A stretch of DNA of 64,000 bases from AWTP1-13 sp035550075 (GCA_035550075.1 DASZQG010000223.1:1-64000); one strand, 5' to 3'; positions 9,010 to 17,841 are shown, counted from the first letter of the stretch. Made by a program: numbers and translations. Notes: generated by a model not told the origin, from the letters alone.

Positions 9010-9792
9010 TCACGTTTTGGCCGGATCGATCCAGTTGTAGAGGGCCAGCCCGCCGTCGACGGGCAGCACGGCGCCGGTGACGTACCCGCAACAGCGATTG
9101 TCCAGAAGGGCCAGCGCGGCGTCCGCCATATCCTGGGCAGCGCCCAGGCGACCGAGCGGGATCCGGCCCGAAAAATCATAGGCAGCGGCGTTGAACCCCC
9201 CGCCGGGCACCGCTCCCGGCGCCAGCCCGTTGACGCGGATGCCGTGCGAGCCTAGCGCGCGGGCCAGTTCCTTCACAAGCATGGTCTGGGCGGCCTTAGA
9301 TGCCGCATAGTGCGGCAGGTTGCGCGGCGTGCCGGCATGCAGCGACGTAATGAACAGCATGCGTCCTTTGAGGCCTTTGGCGACCATGCGGCGCGCCAGT
9401 TCCTGCGCGAGGAAGAAGCCCGAGCGGACATTGGTGTTGAGCATCGCGTCGAAAGTCGTTTCTGACACGGCCAGGACCGTATCGCTCTCGCGCCGGGGCG
9501 GGCATGCGGAATGGACAAAGATCGAGACCGCGCGTTCGCCGTCGCCGGGGAGCGCCACGCGCCAGCCCTCGCCGGTCGCAAGGTCAGCCGTCACGGGCTC
9601 GGCGGCACCGCCGGCTGCCAGGATGCCGTTCACCGTCTCCGCGTTTCTTCCAGCGTCGATGTCAACGCAGCGCACGTTGGCGCCTTCTCGCGCAAGCGCC
9701 TCGGCAATAGCCCGGCCTATGTTGGAAGCAGATCCCGTGACCAGCGCATGCTCGCCTGCGAATAGGCCCTGCGCGCCTAGTGGGGCCATCAT
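9010..9792 (-). CDS. SDR family oxidoreductase
   Basis: This 260-residue classical short-chain dehydrogenase/reductase has the cofactor motif TGSASNIGRAIAEAL, an Asp (CVDIDAG) after beta-2 that favours NAD(H), and catalytic residues Asn (LNTNVRSG), Ser (ITSLHAG) and Tyr-x3-Lys (YAASKAAQ). The end GYVTGAVLPVDGGLALYNW is typical. Its ATG overlaps the sspB stop by 4 bases (ATGA), so the two are translationally coupled. The substrate cannot be inferred. Confidence 0.88.
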   Translation of the reverse strand: MMAPLGAQGLFAGEHALVTGSASNIGRAIAEALAREGANVRCVDIDAGRNAETVNGILAAGGAAEPVTADLATGEGWRVALPGDGERAVSIFVHSACPPRRESDTVLAVSETTFDAMLNTNVRSGFFLAQELARRMVAKGLKGRMLFITSLHAGTPRNLPHYAASKAAQTMLVKELARALGSHGIRVNGLAPGAVPGGGFNAAAYDFSGRIPLGRLGAAQDMADAALALLDNRCCGYVTGAVLPVDGGLALYNWIDPAKT

Positions 9793-10445
9793 TTCTTGCG
9801 GAACCGATCGAGCTGAACGACCTTCGCGTCGTTGGCCGGAGTATCCGGCTGCTCGTTCTTGGAGCGGACGACCCGCGGCTTCGGCTGTAGCCGAGACGGC
9901 TCGCCGCTTTCATCCTTTTCTGCACGGGGCCTGCGGACGCGCGGTGGCTTCTTCTCCGACCCACCGCCCGCCAGTGCCTTCGCAGCAGTCGCGCCGGCTT
10001 TGGTCTTTTCGCCTGACGTTAGCTCGGCAGGTGCTCCCTGCGGCCGCGTACTGCCAAGCTGGCGGGTGGTCTCGCCCTCCGCACCGCCTTCCTCGAACTG
10101 CAGACCGTAGGGCACGCTCGGGTCGAAGAAAACCTTGATGGCAGCGAACGGCACGATCACCCGCTCGGCGATGCCATCGAAACTCAGATTCACCTCGAAA
10201 CGATCCTCGTTGACCACGAGGTCCCAGAAGCGGTGCTGCAGCACCACTGTCATCTCCTCCGGATACTTTTCTTTGAGACGTTTGGAGATGACGACGCCTG
10301 GCACTTCGGTGCTGAAGGCGATGTAGAAATGGTGCTGCCCCGGCAAACGTCCGGTCTTGGCCACTCCGGCCAGCACGGTGCGCACCATGCCGCGCAGAGC
10401 GCTCTGCACCATGTTGGCGTAGTCGATGTGGTGTTCGCCCGTCAT
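9789..10445 (-). CDS. sspB: ClpXP adaptor protein SspB (alphaproteobacterial type)
   Basis: SspB binds SsrA-tagged proteins and tethers them to ClpX. The folded domain (about residues 1-120) has the alpha-type pattern IDYANMVQSALRGMVRTVL, GQHHFYIAFSTEVPGV and YPEEMTVVLQHRFWDL. A long charged, disordered linker follows. The last residues, VVQLDRFRKK, fit the ClpX-docking tail of this family. I chose the ATG at 10445 because TGEHHIDY is the usual N-terminus; an upstream in-frame codon at 10481 adds 12 unlikely residues. The tmRNA gene ssrA lies about 75 bases upstream on the same strand. Downstream, the stop codon overlaps an SDR start. Confidence 0.92.
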   Translation of the reverse strand: MTGEHHIDYANMVQSALRGMVRTVLAGVAKTGRLPGQHHFYIAFSTEVPGVVISKRLKEKYPEEMTVVLQHRFWDLVVNEDRFEVNLSFDGIAERVIVPFAAIKVFFDPSVPYGLQFEEGGAEGETTRQLGSTRPQGAPAELTSGEKTKAGATAAKALAGGGSEKKPPRVRRPRAEKDESGEPSRLQPKPRVVRSKNEQPDTPANDAKVVQLDRFRKK

Positions 10446-10520
10446 TCTCAACAAAACACCACGGGTGTCGCCGTGGCGCAAGGAAGTGGAGGGCTTCTGT
10501 TGCCCGGTGCCCTCCGAAAC

Positions 10521-10812
10521 CGCGCCTGGCGTGGCTAGACGCCAGGGCTTGAAGTTTAGGCTTTTCGCGCCGCGTTACGCAGCGAGAGCGGCCTCAGCAT
10601 AGTTGTCATTCGCAACTATTCTGTTGACCCGATAACGGCGGTATCATGCCGAGCGAAAGAGCACCCTTTACACTCTCGTCGATCCTAGTTCGCCCCCACC
10701 GCAGCGGTCGGCGGCATGCCGGCCGCTAGGGTGGAGGCGCCGGGTACTGCCCCCGGGTCCGATGAGCTTATTGCGATGTCCGTTTATCGCCATAGCCGGA
10801 CGAATCCGGCGC
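10521..10812 (-). ncRNA. ssrA: tmRNA, circularly permuted two-piece form
   Basis: The gene reads acceptor piece, then spacer, then coding piece. The coding piece begins GGGGGCG at 10697-10691. This pairs with CGCCTCC at 10739-10733, the 3' end of the upstream acceptor piece, followed by A-C-C, to form the acceptor stem. The acceptor piece has a T-arm-like stem CCGGG/CCCGG around loop GGCAGTA, and a GCCGGA-TTCG-TCCGGC hairpin. The tag frame, 10613-10575, encodes ANDNYAEAALAA then TAA. The spacer at 10729-10698 can fold and should be processed out. A TATATT at 10816-10811 could be the -10 box. Outer ends are approximate; hairpins at 10525-10546 and 10487-10516 may belong to the RNA or end it. 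It releases stalled ribosomes with SmpB. Confidence 0.9.
10575..10613 (-). other. SsrA proteolysis-tag reading frame
   Basis: Starting at resume codon GCG (10613-10611), the frame reads Ala-Asn-Asp-Asn-Tyr-Ala-Glu-Ala-Ala-Leu-Ala-Ala and ends in TAA at 10577-10575. The AANDNxA start is the SspB/ClpX recognition half, and the closing L-A-A is the ClpX/ClpA degron, assuming the usual alanine charged on tmRNA comes first. Confidence 0.92.
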
Positions 10813-10914
10813 CCTTAATATAGGGAACCGGATCGTTAAAAAAAAGCTTCACCAACAGGCGTCACCGGGTCCCGGTCAAGAACCCTTGGAAAAGCAAAAT
10901 CGCAGCGAGGCGGA

Positions 10915-11694
10915 GTGGCAGTAGAACAGCAGGTTGGCGAAGCATCGGTATTGGGCATTTTTCGCGGACCTGCCGCCTATGTCGCGCGTACCCCCTGGGG
11001 GCCGTTCTCGGCCCTGCTGGCTGCCATCATCATTGTGGCGCTGGGGATTATCAGCGGTCTGCTGCTCATCTTTTGGGGTGGGATCACGCCGGCGCCACCC
11101 AGCTCCAGTGGCCAATGGGACATCAGCACCTTGTTCATCCTGGGCACCTGGCAGGTGACTGTCATCATCCTGGTGCTGCTGGCGAGCGCAAGGGGGGGCG
11201 GAACGATCTCGAGCACGCTGGCACTCAGGCCACCGGCCGGCGGCGCTCGCGTGTATGTCATTGCACCCTTGCTCATGCTGGCGCTGCAGGTTGTAGTAGG
11301 CATCGTTCAATATAATCTCACGGACCGGGACATCTATGTCGACCTGCGGCCATTCGTAGGCTTTGCTAAGGGCTCGCAATGGCCCCTCGCGCTCGCGATC
11401 ATTGGACTGGGCGCACCTCTTTCGGAAGAGCTGCTTATCCGTGGATTTCTGCTGTCCGCGCTGGCGCGGTCGCGCCTGGGCTTTGCCGGGGCAGCTTTGG
11501 TGACGACCACGATATGGGCCGGCTTGCACGCGGGCTATTCGACCGTCGGCCTTGCCGAGGTCTTCCTGATTGGCCTCTTTTTCTCCTGGCTCCTTTGGCG
11601 CACCGGCAGCCTGCGTGTCACGATCTTCTGCCACGCCCTCTACAATTCCCTGGTCCTGCTGACGCTTAGATTTGCAGCGCTGCCCTCAGGCTAG
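10915..11694 (+). CDS. CPBP family intramembrane glutamic endopeptidase
   Basis: The 259-residue polytopic membrane protein has hydrophobic segments at about residues 30-55, 75-90, 113-130, 155-168, 190-203 and 213-228. The CPBP (Abi/Rce1) motifs are present: EELLIRG at 171-177 (motif 1), WAGLHAG with His 205 (motif 2) and CHALYN with His 240 (motif 3). The family includes CAAX-type proteases, bacteriocin-immunity proteins and proteins of unknown role. The GTG start at 10915 has GAGG about 4 bases upstream. It is divergent from ssrA and precedes thyA by 43 bases. The substrate is unknown. Confidence 0.85.
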   Translation: MAVEQQVGEASVLGIFRGPAAYVARTPWGPFSALLAAIIIVALGIISGLLLIFWGGITPAPPSSSGQWDISTLFILGTWQVTVIILVLLASARGGGTISSTLALRPPAGGARVYVIAPLLMLALQVVVGIVQYNLTDRDIYVDLRPFVGFAKGSQWPLALAIIGLGAPLSEELLIRGFLLSALARSRLGFAGAALVTTTIWAGLHAGYSTVGLAEVFLIGLFFSWLLWRTGSLRVTIFCHALYNSLVLLTLRFAALPSG

Positions 11695-11737
11695 TGGTGT
11701 AATTTCGAAGCCCCTGGAATCGCGCTAACTTAGGCGA

Positions 11738-12574
11738 ATGCACCAATACCTCGATCTGATGCGCCGCGTACGCACGCAGGGCGTGCGCAAAACCGACCGC
11801 ACGGGCACAGGCACGCTCAGCGTATTCGGGCACCAGATGCGCTTCGATCTCAGCGAGGGCTTTCCGCTTGTCACGACCAAGAGGGTGCACCTGAAGTCGA
11901 TCATTCATGAGCTGATCTGGTTCCTCTCTGGAGACACCGACATCACCTATCTGCGCGCCCACGGCGTCACCATCTGGGATGAATGGGCGCAGGAGGAGTT
12001 CTACGCGGCGGACGATCCCCGTGCGAAGCTCGGCCCGGTGCCTGGTCTTGGACCCGTGTACGGCAAGCAATGGCGGTCCTGGGCGGGACCCGACGGCCAA
12101 GTCATCGACCAGATTGCCGAGGCGGTCGATACGCTGAAAACCAATCCCGACAGTCGCCGGATCATCGTTACAGCGTGGAACCCGGCCGATATCCCGAAGA
12201 TGGCCCTGGCGCCCTGCCATTGCCTCTTCCAGTTCTACGTCGTGGAAGGTCGCCTCTCCTGTCAGCTCTATCAGCGATCAGGTGACGTATTCCTCGGTGT
12301 CCCCTTCAACATTGCGAGCTACGCGCTTCTGACAATGATGATGGCGCAGGTCACCGGACTGAAGCTCGGAGAATTCGTGCACACGTTCGGCGACGCCCAC
12401 CTGTACCTCAACCACCTTGATCAGGCCGACCTGCAGCTGACGCGCACTCCCCGGCCGCTGCCGCGCATGTGGCTCAATCCGGAGGTGACGAACATTTTTC
12501 GTTTTCGCTACGAGGATTTCGAATTGACCGGTTACGACCCAGCGCCGGCCATCAAGGCACCTGTGGCGGTCTAG
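11738..12574 (+). CDS. thyA: thymidylate synthase
   Basis: ThyA makes dTMP from dUMP using methylenetetrahydrofolate and yields dihydrofolate. The 278-residue protein has RTGTGTLSVFG (phosphate loop), the catalytic Cys at about 160 in LAPCHCLFQF, the distal phosphate-binding arginines in NPDSRRIIVTAWNP, and LYQRSGDVFLGVPFNIASYA. All are standard. It is followed after 3 bases by folA, which recycles the dihydrofolate, a classical functional pair. Confidence 0.98.
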   Translation: MHQYLDLMRRVRTQGVRKTDRTGTGTLSVFGHQMRFDLSEGFPLVTTKRVHLKSIIHELIWFLSGDTDITYLRAHGVTIWDEWAQEEFYAADDPRAKLGPVPGLGPVYGKQWRSWAGPDGQVIDQIAEAVDTLKTNPDSRRIIVTAWNPADIPKMALAPCHCLFQFYVVEGRLSCQLYQRSGDVFLGVPFNIASYALLTMMMAQVTGLKLGEFVHTFGDAHLYLNHLDQADLQLTRTPRPLPRMWLNPEVTNIFRFRYEDFELTGYDPAPAIKAPVAV

Positions 12575-12577
12575 ACC

Positions 12578-13090
12578 ATGGCGCGCCTCGTGATTGTCGT
12601 CGCTGCGGCTGAAAACGGAGTGATCGGCCGGCTCGGACGGTTGCCGTGGCGATTGCCTACCGACCTCAGACAGTTTCGCCGCCTGACACTTGGAAAGCCG
12701 GTGATCATGGGGCGCAAGACCTACGACTCGATCGGCAAGCCGCTCGACGGTCGCGAGAATATCGTGCTGACGCGGGCCTCCGGGTTCCACCTTCCTCGCG
12801 GGGTGCACAGCACCGCAACGCGCGCTGACGCAATCGCGCTCGGGCAAAAGCTGGCTGCGGCAAGCGGCGCGGACGAAGTTGCGATCATCGGTGGAGCGGA
12901 CATATTTCGCGCCGCACTGCCGATGGCAGATCGCATCTATTTCACTCTCGTCCACGGCGCCCCGAAGGGTGACGTCACGTTCGGGCCTCTCGACCCCAGC
13001 CGCTGGGTGCAAATCGACCGGAAAGCGATGCCGAAAAGCGAAAACGACGACTTCACCGCCGATTTCATCGTGTTCGAGCGGAAGAATTAA
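12578..13090 (+). CDS. folA: dihydrofolate reductase
   Basis: The 170-residue enzyme reduces dihydrofolate with NADPH. It has VVAAAENGVIGRLGRLPWRLPTDLRQF, with the active-site acidic residue in the LPTDL helix, the NADPH-binding segment VIMGRKTYDSIGKPLDGR, and IIGGADIFRAALPMADRIYFTLVH. Its ATG is 3 bases after the thyA stop. The next gene, hflK, starts about 210 bases later and probably has its own promoter. Confidence 0.97.
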   Translation: MARLVIVVAAAENGVIGRLGRLPWRLPTDLRQFRRLTLGKPVIMGRKTYDSIGKPLDGRENIVLTRASGFHLPRGVHSTATRADAIALGQKLAAASGADEVAIIGGADIFRAALPMADRIYFTLVHGAPKGDVTFGPLDPSRWVQIDRKAMPKSENDDFTADFIVFERKN

Positions 13091-13302
13091 TCCCGCTCCG
13101 CCTTGGCTTGAGGCTTCCACAATCCCCATATAACCAAGCGCTGCAGTAAGTTTGCGCATCCCCCGTGGGGTGCCCTATAAGCGAAACGGCGCGGATCTCC
13201 TAAACGAAGGACAGGGTTGGCATTTGCTGCTCCTGGCATACTGCCAAAGCAACATGCCGAGCGTACCCTCCCTATAGCGCCGAACAGGAAGGTTGAATCG
13301 GA

Positions 13303-14403
13303 ATGCCTTGGAGCAATCAAAGCGGGGGCGGAGGCCGCAAGGGCGGCGGACCATGGGGACAGGGGCCGGGAAACAACGGCCCGCAGCCGGACCTGGAAGA
13401 ACTCCTCAAGCGCAGTCAGGACAAGCTGAAGCAGGTGATGCCGGGTGGCGGCTCGGGGTTGCCAGGATCATTCATGTTCCTCGTGGCCGTCGTCGTGGCG
13501 GCCATCTTTGCTTTCTACGCTTTCACGTTTCGCGTGAACCCGGATGAGCTTGGCGTCGTCATGCGCTTCGGCGTGCCGACCCGCGCCGAGCCTCCGGGGC
13601 TGCACTTCCGTCTGCCGCCGCCGATCGAGGAGGTTCGCCTGCCCAAGGTAACCCGGCAAAACATCATTGAGATCGGCATGCGTTCCGGGGTCGCCACGCG
13701 CGGTTTCCCCGGCGGTGTGCGCGATGTCCCAGAAGAGAGCCTCATGCTGACCGGCGACGAAAATATCGTCGACGTCGATTTCGTCGTGTTCTGGCGCATC
13801 AGGGACGCCAAGCAATACCTGTTCAATATCCAGAACCCTGAAGTGACCGTGAAGGAAGTGGCCGAGAGTGCCATGCGCGAGGTGGTCGGCCAGTCGAACA
13901 TTCAGCCGATTCTCACCGAAGCACGTCAAAAGACCGAGCAGGCTGTGCAAAGGCTGATGCAGAGCGTTCTCGATTACTATGGCGCCGGCATTCGTATCGA
14001 TCAGGTGCAATTGCAGAAGGTCGACCCGCCATCCCAGGTGATCGATGCGTTCCGGGACGTGCAGGCTGCGCGTACCGACAAGGAGCGATTGCAGAACGAA
14101 GCTTATGCCTACGCCAATCGGGTCGTGCCCGAGGCCAAGGGTGAGGCGGAGCGGATCCTGCAGGCGGCGATGGCTTACAAGGAGCAAACGGTGGCGGAAG
14201 CCAATGGTGAGACGGCACGCTTCCTGAAGGTCTACGACGAATTCAAGAAAGCGCCGGAGATCACGCGCAGACGCATGTATCTGGAAACGATGGAGCGTGT
14301 TCTGGGCGGCACCGACAAGATCATCCTCGACAGCAAGAGCGGTCAGAGTGTGGTGCCCTACCTGCCGCTCGACCAACTGCAAAAAGGCAAGGAGGGCAAG
14401 TGA
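13303..14403 (+). CDS. hflK: FtsH protease modulator HflK
   Basis: HflK and HflC form a large ring on the periplasmic side of the inner membrane around FtsH. This 366-residue protein has a Gly-rich N-terminus (GGGGRKGGGPWGQGPG), one transmembrane segment at about residues 57-76, and the SPFH/band 7 domain from about residue 80 (VNPDELGVVMRFG), ending in coiled-coil helix repeats rich in Ala/Glu. The start ATG at 13303 has AGGAAGG 12-16 bases upstream. The hflC start overlaps its stop. Confidence 0.96.
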   Translation: MPWSNQSGGGGRKGGGPWGQGPGNNGPQPDLEELLKRSQDKLKQVMPGGGSGLPGSFMFLVAVVVAAIFAFYAFTFRVNPDELGVVMRFGVPTRAEPPGLHFRLPPPIEEVRLPKVTRQNIIEIGMRSGVATRGFPGGVRDVPEESLMLTGDENIVDVDFVVFWRIRDAKQYLFNIQNPEVTVKEVAESAMREVVGQSNIQPILTEARQKTEQAVQRLMQSVLDYYGAGIRIDQVQLQKVDPPSQVIDAFRDVQAARTDKERLQNEAYAYANRVVPEAKGEAERILQAAMAYKEQTVAEANGETARFLKVYDEFKKAPEITRRRMYLETMERVLGGTDKIILDSKSGQSVVPYLPLDQLQKGKEGK

Positions 14404-15302
14404 TGCTTAGAAGCCTTCTTGCCGGCATCGTCGTGATCATCGGCTTGGCCGCCGCAGCCGTCTATTTCTCGCTGTTCGTCGTCCACGTGAACGAGCAGGC
14501 GATCGTGCTGGAATTCGGAAAACCCGTTAAAATCATCAACCAGCCGGGCCTTTTCTGGAAGGTGCCCGTGGTGCAGACGGTCGAGTATTTCGACAAACGC
14601 ATCCTCGATCTCGACAGCGCCGCCCAGGAAGTCACGGCATCCGACCAGAAGCGCCTGATTGTCGATGCGTTCGCCCGTTATCGGATCACCGATCCTCTGC
14701 TCTTCTATCAGGCCGTGCGCGACGAACGCATGGTCCGCTCTCGCCTGGGTCCGGTCATGGAATCGGCGCTGCGACGGGTGCTCGGCAGCTCCACCTTCCA
14801 GGAGGTGGTGAAGGAAAAGCGCGAGAACCTGATGAAGAACATCGCGCATCAGGTCAACGAGGAGGGCAAGCAGTTCGGGCTCGAGGTGGTGGACGTGCGT
14901 ATCAAGCGTGTCGACCTGCCCGAGCAGAACTCCAAGAACATCTTCGACCGGATGCGCGCTGAACGTCAGCGGGAAGCTGCCGAATTCCGCGGCGAGGGTA
15001 CCGGAGCGGCCAACCGCATCAAGGCCGACGCCGACAGGCAGGTCACGATCATCAAAGCGGACGCCATGCGCGACGGTGAACGGCTGCGCGGCGACGGCGA
15101 TGCCGAGAGGAACCGGATCTATGCGGAGGCCTACTCACGCGATCCGGACTTTTTTGCCTTCTACCGTTCGATGCAGGCCTATGAGCACGGTCTGAAATCC
15201 ACGGATACCCGCCTTCTGCTTTCACCAGACAGCACGTTCTTCAACTTTTTCAATTCGCCCGATGGGAGTGGAAATCACCCCTTAGTGCAGCCCAAGCGAT
15301 GA
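14403..15302 (+). CDS. hflC: FtsH protease modulator HflC
   Basis: The 299-residue partner of HflK has an N-terminal signal anchor at about residues 5-23 (LLAGIVVIIGLAAAAVYFSL) and an SPFH domain (VNEQAIVLEFGKPVKIINQPG), with QEVVKEKRENLMKNI and the conserved heptad-rich AERQREAAEFRGEGTGAANRIKADADR. The ATG at 14403 shares its A with the hflK stop TGA; a GTG one codon earlier is less likely. The stop overlaps the next start by 4 bases. Confidence 0.96.
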   Translation: MLRSLLAGIVVIIGLAAAAVYFSLFVVHVNEQAIVLEFGKPVKIINQPGLFWKVPVVQTVEYFDKRILDLDSAAQEVTASDQKRLIVDAFARYRITDPLLFYQAVRDERMVRSRLGPVMESALRRVLGSSTFQEVVKEKRENLMKNIAHQVNEEGKQFGLEVVDVRIKRVDLPEQNSKNIFDRMRAERQREAAEFRGEGTGAANRIKADADRQVTIIKADAMRDGERLRGDGDAERNRIYAEAYSRDPDFFAFYRSMQAYEHGLKSTDTRLLLSPDSTFFNFFNSPDGSGNHPLVQPKR

Positions 15303-15484
15303 GTGACTTCCTGGTTGCGGTCGGACTCGTGATGGTAATCGAAGGAATGCTGTGGGCTGCGGCGCCGCGGTTGGCGCTGACGCTGCTCACCGCGGCGGCC
15401 CACACCCCTGAACACCTTCTGCGCAGGATGGGAGCTGCCGCCGCGGCGGCCGGCGTGCTTGTGGTTTGGCTGGTCAGAGGCTGA
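15299..15484 (+). CDS. DUF2065 family small membrane protein
   Basis: This 61-residue protein has two hydrophobic helices (about residues 5-22 and 42-59) and the pattern VAVGLVMVIEGMLWAAAP...RRMGAAAAAAGVLVVWLVRG, which fits the DUF2065/YjeT family. Its ATG overlaps the hflC stop by 4 bases (ATGA). The family is commonly found next to hflC in proteobacteria. The function is not known; its position suggests membrane-protein quality control. Confidence 0.85.
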   Translation: MSDFLVAVGLVMVIEGMLWAAAPRLALTLLTAAAHTPEHLLRRMGAAAAAAGVLVVWLVRG

Positions 15485-15546
15485 CGGGTCGGGGTAGCAA
15501 GCGGAGCTGCATCCTTTGAGGCCCTAAGCGGCAGGAGAGCGTGGCG

Positions 15547-17088
15547 ATGAGCAGACTCGTTGGATTGGCGCGGTCCTTCGGCAACGGCATGCGTTTCAAG
15601 CGCTGGCCCGTAGCCGTCGGCTCGGCACTGACGATTGCCGCGCTGCTCGCCGCGACGTCGCCGGCGTTTCCACAAGCCCACCCGGGGCCGCAGAGCGTTG
15701 CGCCGGTCGCAGAAAAGCTGATTGATGCCGTCGTCAACATTTCGACCAGCCAGACCCTGAAAAGCGCTGAAGGCGTACCTGTGCCTAAGGTTCCGAAGGG
15801 CGCGCCCTTCGAGGAATTCTTCGACGACTTTTTCAAGAAGAAGGGTGGACGGGCCCAGCCCGACCGGCGGGTCACCTCGCTTGGATCCGGATTCGTGATC
15901 GACGGCAAGGAAGGGCTGATCGTCACCAACAATCACGTGATTTCCGACGCCGACGAGATCACCGTGATTTTTCACGACGGCAGCAAGCTCAAGGCCGAGA
16001 AGGTCTTGGGCAAGGATACCAAGACCGACCTCGCACTGCTGAAGGTGACGCCGAAGAAGCCACTGGCATCGGTGACGTTCGGTGCCTCCTCCGACCTGAA
16101 GGTCGGCGACTGGGTGATGGCGATCGGCAACCCATTTGGTCTCGGCGGCTCGGTCACCGTCGGCATCATCTCGGCCAAGCAGCGTGACATCAACTCCGGT
16201 CCTTACGATGAATTCCTGCAGACCGATGCCGCGATCAACAAGGGCAACTCCGGCGGCCCTCTTTTCAACATGGATGGCCAGGTGATCGGCGTGAACACGG
16301 CGATCATCTCGCCGACGGGTGGTTCGATCGGCATCGGCTTTGCCGTTCCCTCGGATACTGCAACCGTCGTCATCGATCAGTTGCGCCGGTATGGCGAAAC
16401 GCGCCGTGGCTGGCTGGGCGTAAAGATCCAATCCATCAGCGAGGACATGGCGGATACCTTCGGGGTGAAGGAAAACACCGGCGCACTGGTTTCCAGTGTC
16501 TTCCCAGAAAGCCCCGCGGCTCGCGCCGGTATTCAGGACGGCGACGTCATCCTTCGCTTCGACGGCAAGGACGTCACCACCACGCGCGGCTTGCCACGCC
16601 TCGTTGCGCAAACCCCCATTGGCAAAGAGGTCGACATCGAAGTCCTGCGCAAAGGGCAGAGGAAGTTTCTCAAGGTCGCGATTGGTCGCCTGGAGGAAAG
16701 TGACAACGCCGCAAAGGCGCCGGAGCCTCCCGCCAAAGGCGGCGCGAACAAGGGTAAAAAGGACAAGCAAGGCAGTTCCCGGCCGCCCGGCTCCTCCCTG
16801 ATTGGCCTCGTTCTCGCGCCCCTGACCGACGAGCTGCGCGCCAAGTACGGCATAGACAAGAATGTCAACGGCGTCGTGGTGATCGAAGTCGATCCCGCGA
16901 GCCCGGCCGCCGGCAAGAACGTCAAGGTCGGAGACGTCATCGCCGAGGTGGCGCAGGAGGGCGTTACCTCGCTGGATGATGTGGTCAGGGGCGTTGAAAA
17001 GGCGCGCAAGCGCGGCAGCAGGGCTGTGCTTCTGCGCGTCCAGGACGTCAACGGGGGTTCTCACCTCGTCCCGTGGCCGGTCCGCTGA
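15547..17088 (+). CDS. degP: DegP/DegQ-type periplasmic serine endoprotease (Do family)
   Basis: The 513-residue protein has a signal peptide (about residues 1-44, hydrophobic core GSALTIAALLAA). The trypsin-like domain carries the triad His 130 (NNHVIS), Asp 161 (KTDLALLKV) and Ser 235 (NKGNSGGPLF). Two PDZ domains follow, at about 270-360 (GWLGVKIQSI) and 410-500 (IGLVLAPLTDELR). The ATG at 15547 is preferred over the GTG at 15541 because GGAGAG then has proper spacing. It degrades or refolds damaged envelope proteins. Placement after hflKC groups membrane and periplasmic quality control. Confidence 0.95.
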   Translation: MSRLVGLARSFGNGMRFKRWPVAVGSALTIAALLAATSPAFPQAHPGPQSVAPVAEKLIDAVVNISTSQTLKSAEGVPVPKVPKGAPFEEFFDDFFKKKGGRAQPDRRVTSLGSGFVIDGKEGLIVTNNHVISDADEITVIFHDGSKLKAEKVLGKDTKTDLALLKVTPKKPLASVTFGASSDLKVGDWVMAIGNPFGLGGSVTVGIISAKQRDINSGPYDEFLQTDAAINKGNSGGPLFNMDGQVIGVNTAIISPTGGSIGIGFAVPSDTATVVIDQLRRYGETRRGWLGVKIQSISEDMADTFGVKENTGALVSSVFPESPAARAGIQDGDVILRFDGKDVTTTRGLPRLVAQTPIGKEVDIEVLRKGQRKFLKVAIGRLEESDNAAKAPEPPAKGGANKGKKDKQGSSRPPGSSLIGLVLAPLTDELRAKYGIDKNVNGVVVIEVDPASPAAGKNVKVGDVIAEVAQEGVTSLDDVVRGVEKARKRGSRAVLLRVQDVNGGSHLVPWPVR

Positions 17089-17102
17089 AGAGCGGAGGTT
17101 CC

Positions 17103-17816
17103 GTGTCCCAGCGCCAGAGCCTTTTCGAGACCATCACCGACGGCATCCCGCCGATCCACCAGGACGGTTATAAATTCCTGGCAATCGGTGCCGCGGTCAC
17201 CCTGCTTCTGTTCCTGCTGTGGCCGCCGTTGGCCTGGATAGCGGCCCTGATCACGGCCTGGATCGCCTACTTTTTCCGTGACCCCGCGCGGGTGACACCC
17301 CTGCGGGACGGCCTCGTGGTGGCTCCTGCCGACGGCTTGATCTGCGCCATCGAGCGCGGGCGACCGCCGATCGAATTGGGGCTGGGTGAGGCCGAGCGGC
17401 TGAGGCTGTCCATCTTCCTGTCGATCTTCGATGTCCACATCAACCGCGCGCCCGTGGCGGGCAGAGTTGCCCGCTCCATCTATGTCCCCGGGAGTTTTCT
17501 CAACGCCGCCCTGGACAAGGCCAGCGAGGAAAATGAGCGTGCGGCGTTGATCATCACGACGCCAACAGGGCCGGAAATCGCGGTGGTGCAGATCGCGGGT
17601 TTAATCGCCCGGCGAATTGTGACATTCGTCGGAGAGGGCGACAGTGTCGGCATAGGGCAGCGCTACGGTCTCATCCGATTTGGGTCGCGAGTGGACGTGT
17701 ACCTCCCTCCCGGGCAAGGATGTCTGGTTGCGGTTGGCCAGCGTGCGGTTGGCGGGGAGACGGTGCTTGCGGATCTCAAATCGAGCGAAGCCGAACGTGA
17801 GGCGCGCGTTCAGTAG
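17103..17816 (+). CDS. psd: phosphatidylserine decarboxylase proenzyme
   Basis: Psd converts phosphatidylserine to phosphatidylethanolamine using a pyruvoyl group made by self-cleavage. Near the C-terminus IRFGSRVDVYLP holds the Gly-Ser cleavage site (Ser about 195). SIFLSIFDVHINRAPVAG carries the conserved His residues, and two hydrophobic segments lie at about 25-55. At about 237 residues it is the short alphaproteobacterial type. The GTG at 17103 has GGAGG four bases upstream and avoids overlapping degP; an ATG at 17073 would overlap it. pssA, the preceding step, follows 25 bases downstream. Confidence 0.93.
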   Translation: MSQRQSLFETITDGIPPIHQDGYKFLAIGAAVTLLLFLLWPPLAWIAALITAWIAYFFRDPARVTPLRDGLVVAPADGLICAIERGRPPIELGLGEAERLRLSIFLSIFDVHINRAPVAGRVARSIYVPGSFLNAALDKASEENERAALIITTPTGPEIAVVQIAGLIARRIVTFVGEGDSVGIGQRYGLIRFGSRVDVYLPPGQGCLVAVGQRAVGGETVLADLKSSEAEREARVQ

Positions 17817-17841
17817 ACGCCAAGAGCATGGGGTTTGATCG

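Noticed and set aside
10836..10846. A-run near the ssrA promoter as a terminator for a leftward gene
   Set aside because: The T-run on the minus strand has no preceding GC hairpin and lies upstream of ssrA; it is more likely a promoter-proximal tract.
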